Source: Anaerolineales bacterium (GTDB lineage Bacteria; Chloroflexota; Anaerolineae; Anaerolineales; Villigracilaceae). Taken from it: DNA of 59,750 nt. Shown here in pieces: positions 41,011-50,181 of the stretch. Below the pieces are notes generated by a model. It was not told where the DNA came from. It was given only the letters and a program-made list of their open reading frames with translations, and searched no databases. Both the position numbers and the translations under genes were made by a program. The first letter of the stretch is position 1. Every line of letters starts with the position of its first letter. The stretch lies in assembly GCA_014860745.1 (NCBI GenBank), contig JACZJC010000060.1, positions 1-59,750 of the forward strand, read 5' to 3'.

Positions 41011-43311
41011 ATGCCCCTTCTCAAACCCTCCACTCCCCCCAAAAAAAATACAAAACCCGCGGGCAGGACCCTTCCCCATAAAAAAGGGGAAACACCGCGC
41101 GCTAAACATACGCCGCATCACGCCCCGCCGCCTCGGCGCGAACCTTCCTGGTGGGAGAAACTCTCTGCGGAACGCAAACTCGACGTGGTCGGCATCGGCC
41201 TGGCGTTCTTCGGCATCATCATCCTATTGGGGTTGATCTCTGCCAACCGTTCCGCCATCGTCGGCGGCGCAATTTTTTTCCTCTCGCAAATTTTCGGCTG
41301 GGGCGTGTACATCCTCCCGCTCGGCTTGTTGGTCTTCGGCCTATGGCTGGTCTTTCGCAAAATCGAACGCATTCCCCCCTTGTCCATCGAACGCGCTGCC
41401 GGCAGCCTGATCCTTTTTCTCTGGCTTCTCACCGTATTACATTCCTTCGTCGCCACCGCTGAAACCGCCGAGGCCATCGCCCTGACCGGCACTGGCGGCG
41501 GCTACCTCGGCGGACTCTTTCAACGCATCCTTTGGGCCGCCCTGGGAAGCGTAGGCGCGTTCATCGCATTACTCGCATGGTTCATCATCGGCATTGCCGT
41601 CCTGTTGGATAAACCCGTCTCGGATTTATTCTTCTGGCTCAACCCATTGACGTTGAAACTGCGGCAGTTGCTGAACAAACCCATCGCGCCTCCTCCTTCG
41701 CTGATTCCTGCTCCCGGGTCGACAGAGGATTTCACCCCGATCGATTCCTCCGCCATGCCGCAGGTGACAACTACTGAAGTTCCCGTTCAACCCGTGCGGA
41801 CAACGAGCGGCGCAACCGTCATTCACTGGGTCCTGCCCAACCTCAGCGACATTCTGGATTCGGGCAGTGCACCGGCCATAAACGAAGATTTCATCCAGCA
41901 ACGTGCTCGTTTAATAGAAGAGACCCTTGCCTCCTTTGGCGCGCCAGCTCAGGTAGTTGCAATCAGCCGCGGACCATCGATCACGCAGTTCGGAGTGGAG
42001 CCGCTCTTTCTTGAGTCCAGAGGCGGTATCCGCACGAAAGTCCGCGTCAGCAAGATCGCATCCCTTTCCGACGACCTTGCCCTCGCCCTGGCCGCGCCGC
42101 GCATCCGCATTCAAGCGCCGGTGCCCGGGCATAGTTATGTCGGCATCGAAGTGCCAAACGAAGAGATGGCCATGGTGGCCTTGCGCGATATTTTGGAAAG
42201 CGAGATTTACAGGAACAATAAAAAACCGCTCAACTTTGGTCTCGGTCGAGATGTGGGAGGGTTGCCCATCATTGCCAGTTTGGAAGGCATGCCCCATCTG
42301 TTGATCGCCGGCACCACGGGTTCCGGTAAATCGGTCTGCGTTAATTCCATCCTGACCTGCATGCTGTTGTATAACACCCCTGATGACCTGCGCCTTGTGC
42401 TCGTTGACCCGAAGCGCGTGGAGTTGACCGGTTACAACGGCATCCCGCATTTGCTTGGGCCGGTGGTCGTTGAAATGGACCGGGTCATCGGCGCGCTGCA
42501 ATGGATGACGCGCGAAATGGATAAACGGTATCACCTGTTTGCGCAGGCCGGTTCGCGCAACATCATCGACTACAACGCCAAGATGAAATTAATGGGGCAG
42601 AAAAAACTGCCCTACCTCGTCATCGTCATCGACGAGCTGGCAGATTTAATGATGATCGCCCCCGATGAAACGGAAAAGACCATCACCCGCCTCGCCCAAC
42701 TGGCGCGCGCCACCGGCATTCACATGGTGCTTGCCACCCAGCGCCCTTCCGTGGATGTGGTGACCGGCCTCATCAAAGCCAACTTCCCCGCGCGTATTGC
42801 CTTTGCCGTGGCATCCAATACCGACAGCCGCGTCATCCTCGACCAGCCCGGCGCGGAACGTCTGCTTGGCCGCGGTGACATGCTATATCAGGCGCCGGAT
42901 GCTCCCGCTCCCGCGCGATTGCAGGGTGTCTTTGTTTCAGACCACGAGATTCAAAACCTAGTGGAATATTGGCGCACACAGGCAGGCGGCGGCAGTTCCT
43001 ACGCAATCGCCGGTACGCCCGCTGATTCCATCCCTGAGAATGTTCCGCTCAAGCAGACTCCCTTATGGGAGGATATGCAAAAAGTGGAGGGTGATCCCCT
43101 GTTCGACGAAGCAGTGGCAATCGTCCGCAAAGAGGGACGCGCCTCCGTCTCCATGCTGCAACGCAGGCTTCGCATCGGCTATACCCGCGCCTCACGCATC
43201 GTGGATACGATGGAGGATAAAAAGATCGTCGGCCCGCCGGAAGGCGCCACGCAAATGCGCCAGGTGCTGGATTATGGTCCCACCGCACCGCCGAAGGATG
43301 ATGGATATTAG
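41011..43311 (+). CDS. ftsK: DNA translocase FtsK/SpoIIIE
   Basis: A 766-residue septal DNA translocase. After a basic Pro-rich tail come four membrane segments (about residues 65-205), a linker, the FtsK alpha/beta motor with Walker A LIAGTTGSGKSVCVNS (near 430), Walker B LVIVIDELADLMM and ATQRPSVDVVTGLIKANFP, and a C-terminal winged-helix gamma domain (about 690-766, LRIGYTRASRIVDTMEDK) that reads KOPS/SRS-type sequences. No Shine-Dalgarno is seen at the ATG at 41011. Monocistronic; a terminator follows directly. Confidence 0.94.
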   Translation: MPLLKPSTPPKKNTKPAGRTLPHKKGETPRAKHTPHHAPPPRREPSWWEKLSAERKLDVVGIGLAFFGIIILLGLISANRSAIVGGAIFFLSQIFGWGVYILPLGLLVFGLWLVFRKIERIPPLSIERAAGSLILFLWLLTVLHSFVATAETAEAIALTGTGGGYLGGLFQRILWAALGSVGAFIALLAWFIIGIAVLLDKPVSDLFFWLNPLTLKLRQLLNKPIAPPPSLIPAPGSTEDFTPIDSSAMPQVTTTEVPVQPVRTTSGATVIHWVLPNLSDILDSGSAPAINEDFIQQRARLIEETLASFGAPAQVVAISRGPSITQFGVEPLFLESRGGIRTKVRVSKIASLSDDLALALAAPRIRIQAPVPGHSYVGIEVPNEEMAMVALRDILESEIYRNNKKPLNFGLGRDVGGLPIIASLEGMPHLLIAGTTGSGKSVCVNSILTCMLLYNTPDDLRLVLVDPKRVELTGYNGIPHLLGPVVVEMDRVIGALQWMTREMDKRYHLFAQAGSRNIIDYNAKMKLMGQKKLPYLVIVIDELADLMMIAPDETEKTITRLAQLARATGIHMVLATQRPSVDVVTGLIKANFPARIAFAVASNTDSRVILDQPGAERLLGRGDMLYQAPDAPAPARLQGVFVSDHEIQNLVEYWRTQAGGGSSYAIAGTPADSIPENVPLKQTPLWEDMQKVEGDPLFDEAVAIVRKEGRASVSMLQRRLRIGYTRASRIVDTMEDKKIVGPPEGATQMRQVLDYGPTAPPKDDGY

Positions 43312-43345
43312 AAAGAGGATTGCTGCGAGATGCAATCCTCTTTTA
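43312..43345 (+). terminator. rho-independent terminator of ftsK
   Basis: AAAGAGGATTGC (43312-43323) pairs with GCAATCCTCTTT (43332-43343), followed by TTATTTTC; it begins at the ftsK stop. Confidence 0.85.
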
Positions 43346-43389
43346 TTTTCCAACTTTGAAAAGTAAAAATTTCAACTTGTGATGCATAG

Positions 43390-43395
43390 TATAAT
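43390..43395 (+). promoter_or_regulatory. -10 box of the mutase-subunit gene
   Basis: TATAAT 26 nt upstream of the 43422 ATG; the leader has a GGAGG ribosome site. No clear -35. Confidence 0.5.
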
Positions 43396-43421
43396 CTCAA
43401 TGTTATTTCTCCGGAGGAAAA

Positions 43422-43820
43422 ATGACCGAAAAGAAAATTCGAGTGCTGGTTGCCAAGCCCGGCCTGGATGGGCATGACCGCGGTGCAAAGGTCGTAGCGC
43501 GCGCCTTGCGCGACGCCGGCATGGAAGTGATCTACACCGGCTTGCGTCAGACACCTGAAATGATCGCCGAAGCCGCTCTTCAGGAAGATGTGGATGTGGT
43601 TGGTTTGTCCATCCTTTCGGGGGCACACATGGCATTAACCCCGCGTGTGATGGAACTGCTCAAAGCCAACGGCCAGACTCACGTGAAGGTTTTCATAGGG
43701 GGCATCATTCCCGATGAAGACCTGCTGCGACTGAAAGAAATGGGAGTGGCTGGCGTCTTCGGTCCTGGTGCATCCACCGAAGATATAATTCATGACGTTC
43801 AAACGGCAGTGGCAGGATAA
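43422..43820 (+). CDS. methylmalonyl-CoA mutase B12-binding subunit
   Basis: A 132-residue cobalamin-binding domain protein: [18 protein letters not shown] holds the DxHxxG lower-ligand motif (His at residue 18), then [14 protein letters not shown] and [15 protein letters not shown], and GVFGPGAS. It matches the C-terminal B12 domain of methylmalonyl-CoA mutase and isobutyryl-type mutases. The catalytic large subunit is not in this window. The chaperone gene meaB follows, separated by a terminator-like hairpin. TCCGGAGGAAAA precedes the ATG. Confidence 0.92.
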   Translation: MTEKKIRVLVAKPGLDGHDRGAKVVARALRDAGMEVIYTGLRQTPEMIAEAALQEDVDVVGLSILSGAHMALTPRVMELLKANGQTHVKVFIGGIIPDEDLLRLKEMGVAGVFGPGASTEDIIHDVQTAVAG

Positions 43821-43833
43821 CCTGCCATACCCC

Positions 43834-43860
43834 ACACAGAGCGGAGGCTCTGTGTTTTGT
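43834..43860 (+). terminator. terminator-like hairpin between mutase subunit and meaB
   Basis: ACACAGAGC (43834-43842) pairs with GCTCTGTGT (43847-43855), followed by TTTGTTG. Confidence 0.7.
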
Positions 43861-43876
43861 TGTTAATTAAGACTCA

Positions 43877-44884
43877 ATGACCTATTCTCAAGCAGTTCTC
43901 ACCGGTGATCGCCTTGCCTTGGCGCGCCTGCTCACGCAGGTGGAAAACAACACGCCTGATGGCCGCACCGCATTGATCGAGTTGTTTCCGCATACGGGGA
44001 GGGCGCATCTCATCGGCGTGACCGGCGCGCCGGGCACGGGCAAATCATCGCTGGTGAATCAGCTTGCGTTGTATTATCGCAAGGTGGAAAATAAACGCGT
44101 GGCAATCGTCGCGGTCGATCCATCCAGTCCATTCACAGGCGGCGCGGTGCTCGGCGACCGTGTGCGTATGCGCGACCTTTCGGGTGACCCGAATGTCTTC
44201 ATCCGCTCTATGGCTACGCGTGGTTCGCTGGGCGGGCTGGCCCAGTCCACTGCCAATATGGTGCAAGTCTTTGACGCGGCTGGGTTTGATATCATCATTA
44301 TTGAAACCGTCGGGGCAGGCCAAAGCGAAGTGGATGTTGCCCGCCTCGCGCACACCACGCTGGTTGTGGAAGCGCCCGGCCTCGGTGACGATATCCAGGC
44401 CATCAAAGCCGGTATTCTGGAAATTGCGGATATTCTTGTCATCAACAAAGCGGACAGGCCCGGCGTGGAAAATACCGAAAAGGCATTAAAGTCCATGCTG
44501 GATTTGGCGCACCCAACCGAGCGGGTCTTTCAACATCACGGCTCAGCCATGCGGACGATTGCTCCCAAACAAGATTCATCCGCCACCCTGATGTGGATTC
44601 CGCCCATTCAAAAGACGGTTGCGTTGGAAAGCAAGGGAATTGTCGAACTGGCTGAGTCCATTGGGCGGCATGTGAATCATCTCCGTCAGAGTGGGGATTG
44701 GGCCGTTCGAGAACGCGCCAGGCTCGAGGTCGAGTTGGAGGCGTTGATCCGTGAGACGCTGGTGAATCAATTCCATGAAGATGTCTCTCAGGAGAAGTAT
44801 GATGAGACTCTTGAGAACGTCATCCAAAGAAAATTTTCGCCGTGGGAAGCGGTGAAGATGCTGCTGAATGGAAGGTCGAAATGA
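43877..44884 (+). CDS. meaB: methylmalonyl-CoA mutase-associated GTPase MeaB
   Basis: A 335-residue G3E-type GTPase that guards cobalamin loading and reactivation of the mutase. Walker A is GVTGAPGTGKSSLVNQL near residue 47, followed by VAVDPSSPFTGGAVLGDRVRM, IETVGAGQSEVD (switch/G3) and LVINKADRPGVEN (G4). Its position after the B12-binding subunit fits. It ends in an ATGA overlap with the acetyltransferase gene. Confidence 0.93.
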   Translation: MTYSQAVLTGDRLALARLLTQVENNTPDGRTALIELFPHTGRAHLIGVTGAPGTGKSSLVNQLALYYRKVENKRVAIVAVDPSSPFTGGAVLGDRVRMRDLSGDPNVFIRSMATRGSLGGLAQSTANMVQVFDAAGFDIIIIETVGAGQSEVDVARLAHTTLVVEAPGLGDDIQAIKAGILEIADILVINKADRPGVENTEKALKSMLDLAHPTERVFQHHGSAMRTIAPKQDSSATLMWIPPIQKTVALESKGIVELAESIGRHVNHLRQSGDWAVRERARLEVELEALIRETLVNQFHEDVSQEKYDETLENVIQRKFSPWEAVKMLLNGRSK

Positions 44885-45435
44885 GTATCATTTTTGGCAA
44901 GCGGGTGCGGCTGCGCGCCGTGGAGCGCGGAGATGTGGGGAAATTCCATGAATGGGTAAACGATCCCGAAGTGACTCGCGGGCTGTCCTTGTATCTGCCC
45001 ATGTCGATGGCGGATGAAGAAAGCTGGTTCAACTCGCTTGCGAACCGAGATCAAAAAGTAAGGCCGCTTGCGATCGAGATACGCAAGGGCAGGAACTGGA
45101 AGTTGATCGGCAATTGCGGCGTGTTCGATTTTGATGCAGTGAACCGTTCGGCTGAGCTTGGAATTTTGATCGGCGATAAAAGCGAATGGAACAAAGGCTT
45201 CGGTTCCGAAGTCATGAGTCTGCTCGTGCGTCATTGTTTCGAAACGTTGAATTTGAACCGTGCGTTTTTGCGGGTCTATACCGAGAACATCCGCGCGGTG
45301 CGTTCGTATGAAAAGGCCGGCTTTGTGCTGGAGGGGCGGTTGCGGGAGGCGGTCTATAAATCTGGAAAATATGACGATGTCCTGATCATGAGCGTACTGC
45401 GCTCTGAATGGACAGCGCGAACCAAGGAGAAGTAG
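44881..45435 (+). CDS. GNAT family acetyltransferase (RimJ/RimL-like)
   Basis: A 184-residue N-acetyltransferase with VRLRAVERGDVGKFHEWVNDPEVTRGL near the N-terminus, AELGILIGDKSEWNKGFGSEVM (acetyl-CoA loop) and RVYTENIRAVRSYEKAGFVLEGRLREAVYKSGKYDD at the C-terminus. This resembles ribosomal-protein and peptide-type acetyltransferases. Starts inside the meaB stop (ATGA) and ends 3 nt before prs; substrate unknown. Confidence 0.87.
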   Translation: MSIIFGKRVRLRAVERGDVGKFHEWVNDPEVTRGLSLYLPMSMADEESWFNSLANRDQKVRPLAIEIRKGRNWKLIGNCGVFDFDAVNRSAELGILIGDKSEWNKGFGSEVMSLLVRHCFETLNLNRAFLRVYTENIRAVRSYEKAGFVLEGRLREAVYKSGKYDDVLIMSVLRSEWTARTKEK

Positions 45436-45438
45436 TTA

Positions 45439-46428
45439 ATGCATCATGTTCATCACGATTTGAAAGTGTACGGCGGGATCAAACTTTTTGCCGGCAGCGG
45501 CGCGCCCGAACTGGCCCAGAAGATATCCGATTATCTCGGCCAGCCTTTGGGCGGGCGCGAAGTGATCGAGTTCCCGAACGAAAATCTCTTTGTAAAATTA
45601 AGTGGAAGCGTGCGCGGGCAGGACGTGTATGTGATCCAGACCACGTCATCTCCCGTCCATCGCAACCTGATGGAATTGCTCATCATGATCCAAACCCTGC
45701 GTTTGGACTCGGCGGCACGCATCACAGCGGTTGTGCCGTATTTATGTTATGGACGTTCGGATAAAAAGGATCAGCCGCGTGTGCCGATCACAGCGCGGTT
45801 GGTGGCGGATATGCTCGAAGTAGCCGGAGCAGACCGCTATATGACCCTGGATCCGCACGCCGGGCAAGTGCAGGGATTCTTCTCCATTCCCGGTGATGTG
45901 CTGACCGCCTCGCATTTACTCGTCAGCCATATCAACAACAATATGCGCGCCTCCATGAAAGACCCTGTGGTCGTTTCGGTGGACCTTGGCTTTGCCAAAA
46001 AAGGACGCAACTACGCGGCGGATATGGACATGCCCATCGCGTTCATCGAAAAACGCCGCCAGGGGAACGAAGCCAAAGCTGAAGCGCTCACCCTGATTGG
46101 GGAGGTGAAAGACCGCGATGTGATCATTGTGGATGATGAAGTGGATACCGGCGGCTCCATTGCCCAAGCCGTGGAGGTGGTGAAGAAGAATGGCGCAAAG
46201 GATATTTACCTTGCCTTTGTGCATGCCATTCTTTCACAGGATGGCGCAAAACGACTCGCCTCCCTGCCCATCAAACAGATCATCACAACCGATACCGCCC
46301 CGCTTTCGCCCGAAAAAATGGAGCATCTCGAAGGGCGCATCACCGTGTTGTCCGTTGCGGAATTGCTGGGTGAAGTGATCAAACGCGCCCACGAAGGCCG
46401 CTCCGTTGGAGAGATGTTCAACGAATAG
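45439..46428 (+). CDS. prs: ribose-phosphate pyrophosphokinase
   Basis: A 329-residue PRPP synthetase that makes PRPP from ribose 5-phosphate and ATP. LFAGSGAPELAQKISDYLG, FPNENLFVKLSGSVRGQDVYVIQTTS, VPYLCYGRSDKKDQPRVPIT (ATP loop), MTLDPHAGQVQGFF and the PRPP loop VIIVDDEVDTGGSI are intact. The family histidine-flanked SPDxGG segment appears here as SVDLGFAKKGRNYA, a noticeable variant, so it may be a class that differs in regulation. AAGGAG precedes the ATG. Likely co-transcribed with meaB and the acetyltransferase. Confidence 0.9.
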   Translation: MHHVHHDLKVYGGIKLFAGSGAPELAQKISDYLGQPLGGREVIEFPNENLFVKLSGSVRGQDVYVIQTTSSPVHRNLMELLIMIQTLRLDSAARITAVVPYLCYGRSDKKDQPRVPITARLVADMLEVAGADRYMTLDPHAGQVQGFFSIPGDVLTASHLLVSHINNNMRASMKDPVVVSVDLGFAKKGRNYAADMDMPIAFIEKRRQGNEAKAEALTLIGEVKDRDVIIVDDEVDTGGSIAQAVEVVKKNGAKDIYLAFVHAILSQDGAKRLASLPIKQIITTDTAPLSPEKMEHLEGRITVLSVAELLGEVIKRAHEGRSVGEMFNE

Positions 46429-46432
46429 CTTT

Positions 46433-46490
46433 TAACGGTTAGCAATTAGCTTTTAGCTAAAAGCCAACCGCCAATAGCTAAAAGCTAACC
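46433..46490. repeat. short palindromic TTAGC/GCTAA repeats
   Basis: Several copies of TAGCTTTTAGCTAAAAGC-type inverted repeat units fill the 63-nt gap between prs and mutM. They may fold as an intercistronic hairpin. Confidence 0.5.
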
Positions 46491-46491
46491 C

Positions 46492-47313
46492 ATGCCCGAA
46501 CTCCCCGAAGTTGAAACCATCGCCCGCGCCATAGAACCAGCCGTCCTCGGAAGCACCATCCTTTCCGCCGAGGTGCTCTGGGCGCGGACTCTTGCTACCC
46601 CTTCGGTGAAAAAATTCAAAGAACAGGTGCGGGGGAAAAGGATTACAGGCGTTTCCCGCCGCGCAAAATACCTGATCCTCGAGCTTGAAAATTACAATCT
46701 CCTAATACATTTGCGCATGAGCGGTGATTTAGTGGTAAGAACAGGTAAAATCAGGCCGGAAAAACATGACCGCCTCGTGCTTTCCCTGCGCTCGAATCGC
46801 GGAAAGGAAAGCCAGCTCGCCTTTAACGACACCCGCAAATTTGGCCGCGTGTGGTTCACCGACCAGCCGGAAACGATCCTTGCCAAACTGGGACCGGAGC
46901 CGCTGGAAAAAGAATTCACTCCGCAATGGCTGTTCGATAATTTGCATAAAAAGAAACGTCAATTAAAACCGCTCCTGCTCGACCAGACCTTCCTTGCCGG
47001 GCTTGGCAACATCTACACCGACGAATGTCTGCACACGGCGAAGCTGCATCCTCTCGGGTTGTCGAATGCGGTTTCGCGCAAGCAGGCCGGGGCGCTGCAC
47101 GAAGCGATCCAGTCCGTGCTTAAGGAAGGCATCCGCCGCAACGGCGCCAGCATCGACTGGGTCTATCGCGGCGGTGATTATCAAAATTATTTTCGTGTGT
47201 ACGATCGTGAAGGCAGGCCTTGTCCCGTTTGCGGCGCTGCAATAGAAAAGTTTACCGTTGGTCAACGCGGCACACATGTTTGCCCAAAGTGCCAGGTTCT
47301 TGAAAGGAAATAA
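46492..47313 (+). CDS. mutM: formamidopyrimidine-DNA glycosylase
   Basis: A 273-residue Fpg enzyme that removes 8-oxoguanine and nicks the abasic site. The N-terminal MPELPEVETIAR gives the catalytic Pro2 and Glu3, LIHLRMSGDL and NDTRKFGRVWF follow, LAGLGNIYTDECL is the helix-two-turn-helix, and the C-terminal zinc finger is CPVCGAAIEKF with HVCPKCQ. There is no Shine-Dalgarno; the start is fixed by the catalytic N-terminus. Confidence 0.95.
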   Translation: MPELPEVETIARAIEPAVLGSTILSAEVLWARTLATPSVKKFKEQVRGKRITGVSRRAKYLILELENYNLLIHLRMSGDLVVRTGKIRPEKHDRLVLSLRSNRGKESQLAFNDTRKFGRVWFTDQPETILAKLGPEPLEKEFTPQWLFDNLHKKKRQLKPLLLDQTFLAGLGNIYTDECLHTAKLHPLGLSNAVSRKQAGALHEAIQSVLKEGIRRNGASIDWVYRGGDYQNYFRVYDREGRPCPVCGAAIEKFTVGQRGTHVCPKCQVLERK

Positions 47314-47315
47314 TC

Positions 47316-48029
47316 ATGGAACTCCAATTCGCAACCGTTACCTGGCCAGTGCCAGCTTTGTGGGGGCTGGGCCTTGTGGTTTTGCTGATCGGTTTCTTCA
47401 TTGGCTATGTGGATTCCAATATCCGTTCGACGAAAAAAATAGAGACCGCTGAAACAAAGGCAAATGTGGTGCGCGCCGAAGCCGAACAAAAACTGGCGGC
47501 TGCGGAAGCGCTCAAGGCATCCGCTCCCACTGCGGTGGACGACCCCGGCATGCTGCGGTTGAAAAACAAAAACGGGACTCCGTCTCTGGAAATGGATGGG
47601 GTCATGTTGAATGCAAAAAATATCTCCCCGGAGCAAAAAAGGCGGCTGGTCGAACTGATGACAGCCATGCGTCCGTGGGTGGAAGGCGGACAAACTCCCG
47701 CCGCGCCGCCGCCGACTCCGCTCATGCCTGTTTCACCCAAAGAAGCTGCTCCCCGTCCCTTGCAGCCTCTCAAAAAACCAGAACCCGAGAAGCCAATCTC
47801 CTCCCTGAGCATTGTTCAGCAAATCGACACCGTCCTGCAAGAGCGCGTGTTGGGCACACCATTTGAAAAGAGCGGCGTACGTTTGCAGGAATCCGCGCAG
47901 GGCGATGTGGAAGTGTATGTCGGCCTGCAAAAATTCGATTCCATCGAAGAAGTCCCCGACGAGATCGTCAAAAAAATCATCCGCACTGCCATTGCAGAGT
48001 GGGAAGAGAAATACACACCGGGGGGATAA
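47316..48029 (+). CDS. single-pass membrane protein of unknown function
   Basis: A 237-residue protein with one membrane helix (about residues 12-31), then a coiled-coil-prone Ala/Glu stretch (40-75), a Pro-rich linker (125-160) and a C-terminal acidic domain (about 165-235; VPDEIVKKIIRTAIAEWEEKY). It begins 2 nt after the mutM stop, so expression is coupled. No family recognised. Confidence 0.7.
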   Translation: MELQFATVTWPVPALWGLGLVVLLIGFFIGYVDSNIRSTKKIETAETKANVVRAEAEQKLAAAEALKASAPTAVDDPGMLRLKNKNGTPSLEMDGVMLNAKNISPEQKRRLVELMTAMRPWVEGGQTPAAPPPTPLMPVSPKEAAPRPLQPLKKPEPEKPISSLSIVQQIDTVLQERVLGTPFEKSGVRLQESAQGDVEVYVGLQKFDSIEEVPDEIVKKIIRTAIAEWEEKYTPGG

Positions 48030-48061
48030 TATTTCCATTTAACTTATCCCAACAAGACAAA

Positions 48062-48101
48062 AAAACTCACCCCAAATTTCAGGGTGAGTTTTGTGTTTTA
48101 G
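48062..48101. terminator. bidirectional rho-independent terminator
   Basis: AAAACTCACCC (48062-48072) pairs with GGGTGAGTTTT (48082-48092), with T-runs on both sides; it separates converging genes. Confidence 0.85.
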
Positions 48102-48113
48102 AAAAAAAATACA

Positions 48114-48959
48114 TTATTCCCTTTTATACCTCGCCGTCAACACGGGACAGTTAACATTGTCGGCGATCTCAGCGGTGACGTTGGGAGCATAAAGCTGGCG
48201 AAGCGCATTCGAGCTGTATGGCGAGCCCATACACAACAGGTCATAATCACCCTCTTTCACTTCAGCTAATATTTCTTCCACAACGTTGCCCTGGCGGGCC
48301 TTTACGTTCGCGGTCAATCCATCGCTTTTGGCAATCTCCATCGCCTGGCGCAGACTGCGCCCCACGGGAGTGTTGGTATCGGCAAGATGCTGCCAGTTTT
48401 CGCTGACGGTTTTCGCGGTGGGATAGTTCATGTCGATTGGCGGAACGATATGCAGAAGGGTGATCTCTGCGCGGCTTTTCATGGCCATTTGCATGGCGAT
48501 ATGCTCCGCATTCACTTCATAACCCAACCCACCAATACAGATCAGAACCTTATTCAGCGGAAGCCTGGCCGCCGGCACATACAGGATCGGCTGTTGGATC
48601 TCTTCCATTAAATAACGAATGGAGCGCCCGGTAAACAAGCGGCGAATTTGCGGCCGCCCCAGCGGGCCAATGACGGTAATGTATTCTCCCTGTTTCACCC
48701 GGCGAGGGATGATCTCCTCCGCATTCCCATTGCGGATCTCGAGGTTGTAGCTGACGCCATTTTTCTGGAACAATTCCACCGCGCGCGCGAAGACATCCTC
48801 CAACGGGTGGTGATCGTCTATCGCAGCAGGACTCAGGTTCTCGGTTACGCCGAGAAGCGTAATTTTGACGTTGATGGTCGCAGCAAGCCAGGCTCCATAT
48901 TCGATGGAGGGCCAGGTCCCTTTGAATCCATTTGTGGCTATTAATAAATCAGGCTTCAT
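48114..48959 (-). CDS. universal stress protein with two Usp domains
   Basis: A 281-residue tandem UspA protein. The first half begins KPDLLIATNGFKGTWPSIEYGAWLAA; the second starts near residue 140 with VLICIGGLGYEVNAEHIAMQMAM and ends in LLCMGSPYSSNALRQLYAPNV, the ATP-binding G-x2-G-x9-G(S/T)-like region. Lies 12 nt after the chromate-transporter genes on the same strand, so probably same operon. Function in stress response is inferred from the family. Confidence 0.85.
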   Translation of the reverse strand: MKPDLLIATNGFKGTWPSIEYGAWLAATINVKITLLGVTENLSPAAIDDHHPLEDVFARAVELFQKNGVSYNLEIRNGNAEEIIPRRVKQGEYITVIGPLGRPQIRRLFTGRSIRYLMEEIQQPILYVPAARLPLNKVLICIGGLGYEVNAEHIAMQMAMKSRAEITLLHIVPPIDMNYPTAKTVSENWQHLADTNTPVGRSLRQAMEIAKSDGLTANVKARQGNVVEEILAEVKEGDYDLLCMGSPYSSNALRQLYAPNVTAEIADNVNCPVLTARYKRE

Positions 48960-48971
48960 AAAATATCCATT

Positions 48972-49508
48972 TTAACGAAATAAAAGTACGCCCAGAATTC
49001 CCGCGCCGAGCAGGACGACAGGGGAGGGCACTTCAAGCCACAATGCAATGGCGCTCAATGCCGCAATGGCGAGCGTGCGCTTGCCTAGTTTTTTGGTCTG
49101 CCCAACGCGGAAGAGTTCCCACGCCACCATAATGATGAGCGCGGCGACAGCGGGACTCATCCCTTTGACAAAGGCTTGCAGCCAATTCTCCTGCTGAAAG
49201 CGCTGCAGGATCGAAGCAACAATGAACATCATGATCGTGGGAGGCAGCACCGCGCCGAGCAATGCGGTAAAAACACCGGGGACTCCGCCCGCGGCATAGC
49301 CGACGAACATGGCGAGCTTCAACGCTTCGCTTCCCGGCAGGACGTTCGAGAAGCCGACCGCTTCGACGAAGCGTTCCTCGCTCATGATCTTGCCGACCGC
49401 TTCTTTATATAACAAACCAACCGATGCGGGACCGGAAGGGGAAAGCAGGTTTACTTTTAAGAACATCCACAGCAAACGCAGCCAGACGGCAAATGTTGAT
49501 CGATTCAT
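48972..49508 (-). CDS. chromate transporter, half-size subunit B
   Basis: A 178-residue membrane protein homologous to one half of the CHR chromate transporter: LKVNLLSPSGPASVGLLYKEAVGK, VGFSNVLPGSEALKLAMFVGYAAGGVPG. Paralogue of the next gene with which it overlaps by 4 nt. Short CHR proteins are encoded as tandem pairs that assemble as a heterodimer to export chromate; transport of chromate itself is inferred from the family. Confidence 0.88.
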   Translation of the reverse strand: MNRSTFAVWLRLLWMFLKVNLLSPSGPASVGLLYKEAVGKIMSEERFVEAVGFSNVLPGSEALKLAMFVGYAAGGVPGVFTALLGAVLPPTIMMFIVASILQRFQQENWLQAFVKGMSPAVAALIIMVAWELFRVGQTKKLGKRTLAIAALSAIALWLEVPSPVVLLGAGILGVLLFR

Positions 49509-50023
49509 GATGAAAGAAAAATAACCCCAACGATGCCGGCAATGACGATGACCAGCCGCTCCGGTATTTTGAACCACATGGCGGCAAGGCTGGCAATGCC
49601 GAGTGTCCAGCCGATCCAACTGGTTTCGCCGCCTTTTTCAAATATTTTCCATGCGGTGAATACCATCAGCACGGAAATGGCCGGGGCAAGTCCTTCGACA
49701 AAATTAGCCACCCACGCCTCGCGCCGCAGGCGGTGAAGAACCATGGTCACGCCGAGGATGATGAGGGTGGGCGGTAAGATGGAAGCGGTTAATGAAACCA
49801 TGCCGCCGGGAAATCCTCCTGCTGCATACCCGATGTACATGGCAAGCTGAAGTGCGTCGCTGCCAGGCAGCACAGAGGACAACCCCACCGCCTGCACGAA
49901 TTCACCTTCGGTGACAAATTTTCCCACTGTTTCGTGATAAAGCAGTCCCACCGAGGCCGGGCCCGAGGTGCTGAGTAGATTAACTTTTAGGAATGTCCAG
50001 AAGAGTTGAAGAAGTATATTCAT
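49505..50023 (-). CDS. chromate transporter, half-size subunit A
   Basis: A 172-residue CHR-type half transporter with LKVNLLSTSGPASVGLLYHETVGK and VGLSSVLPGSDALQLAMYIGYAAGGFPG. First of the tandem pair; it overlaps subunit B by 4 nt (ATGA). I chose the ATG at 50023 because it matches the paralogue's N-terminus; no ribosome-binding site is visible. Confidence 0.88.
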   Translation of the reverse strand: MNILLQLFWTFLKVNLLSTSGPASVGLLYHETVGKFVTEGEFVQAVGLSSVLPGSDALQLAMYIGYAAGGFPGGMVSLTASILPPTLIILGVTMVLHRLRREAWVANFVEGLAPAISVLMVFTAWKIFEKGGETSWIGWTLGIASLAAMWFKIPERLVIVIAGIVGVIFLSS

Positions 50024-50110
50024 ATACGGGTATTTTCTCAAGTCTAACATGCTATGAAACGAGTTGTCCAAGTCTCATTTTTCTCTTTTCAGGTGCATTT
50101 ATTAATTCAA

Positions 50111-50140
50111 TTGAAAATCCATCCTTCATTAGCGTATAAT
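50111..50140 (+). promoter_or_regulatory. promoter of the TIR gene
   Basis: TTGAAA at 50111-50116, 18-bp spacer, TATAAT at 50135-50140; the leader has a GGAG site before the ATG at 50182. Confidence 0.65.
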
Positions 50141-50181
50141 ATTTATAACTCATTTACGTCAGTTTCGATGGAGACTGTAAC

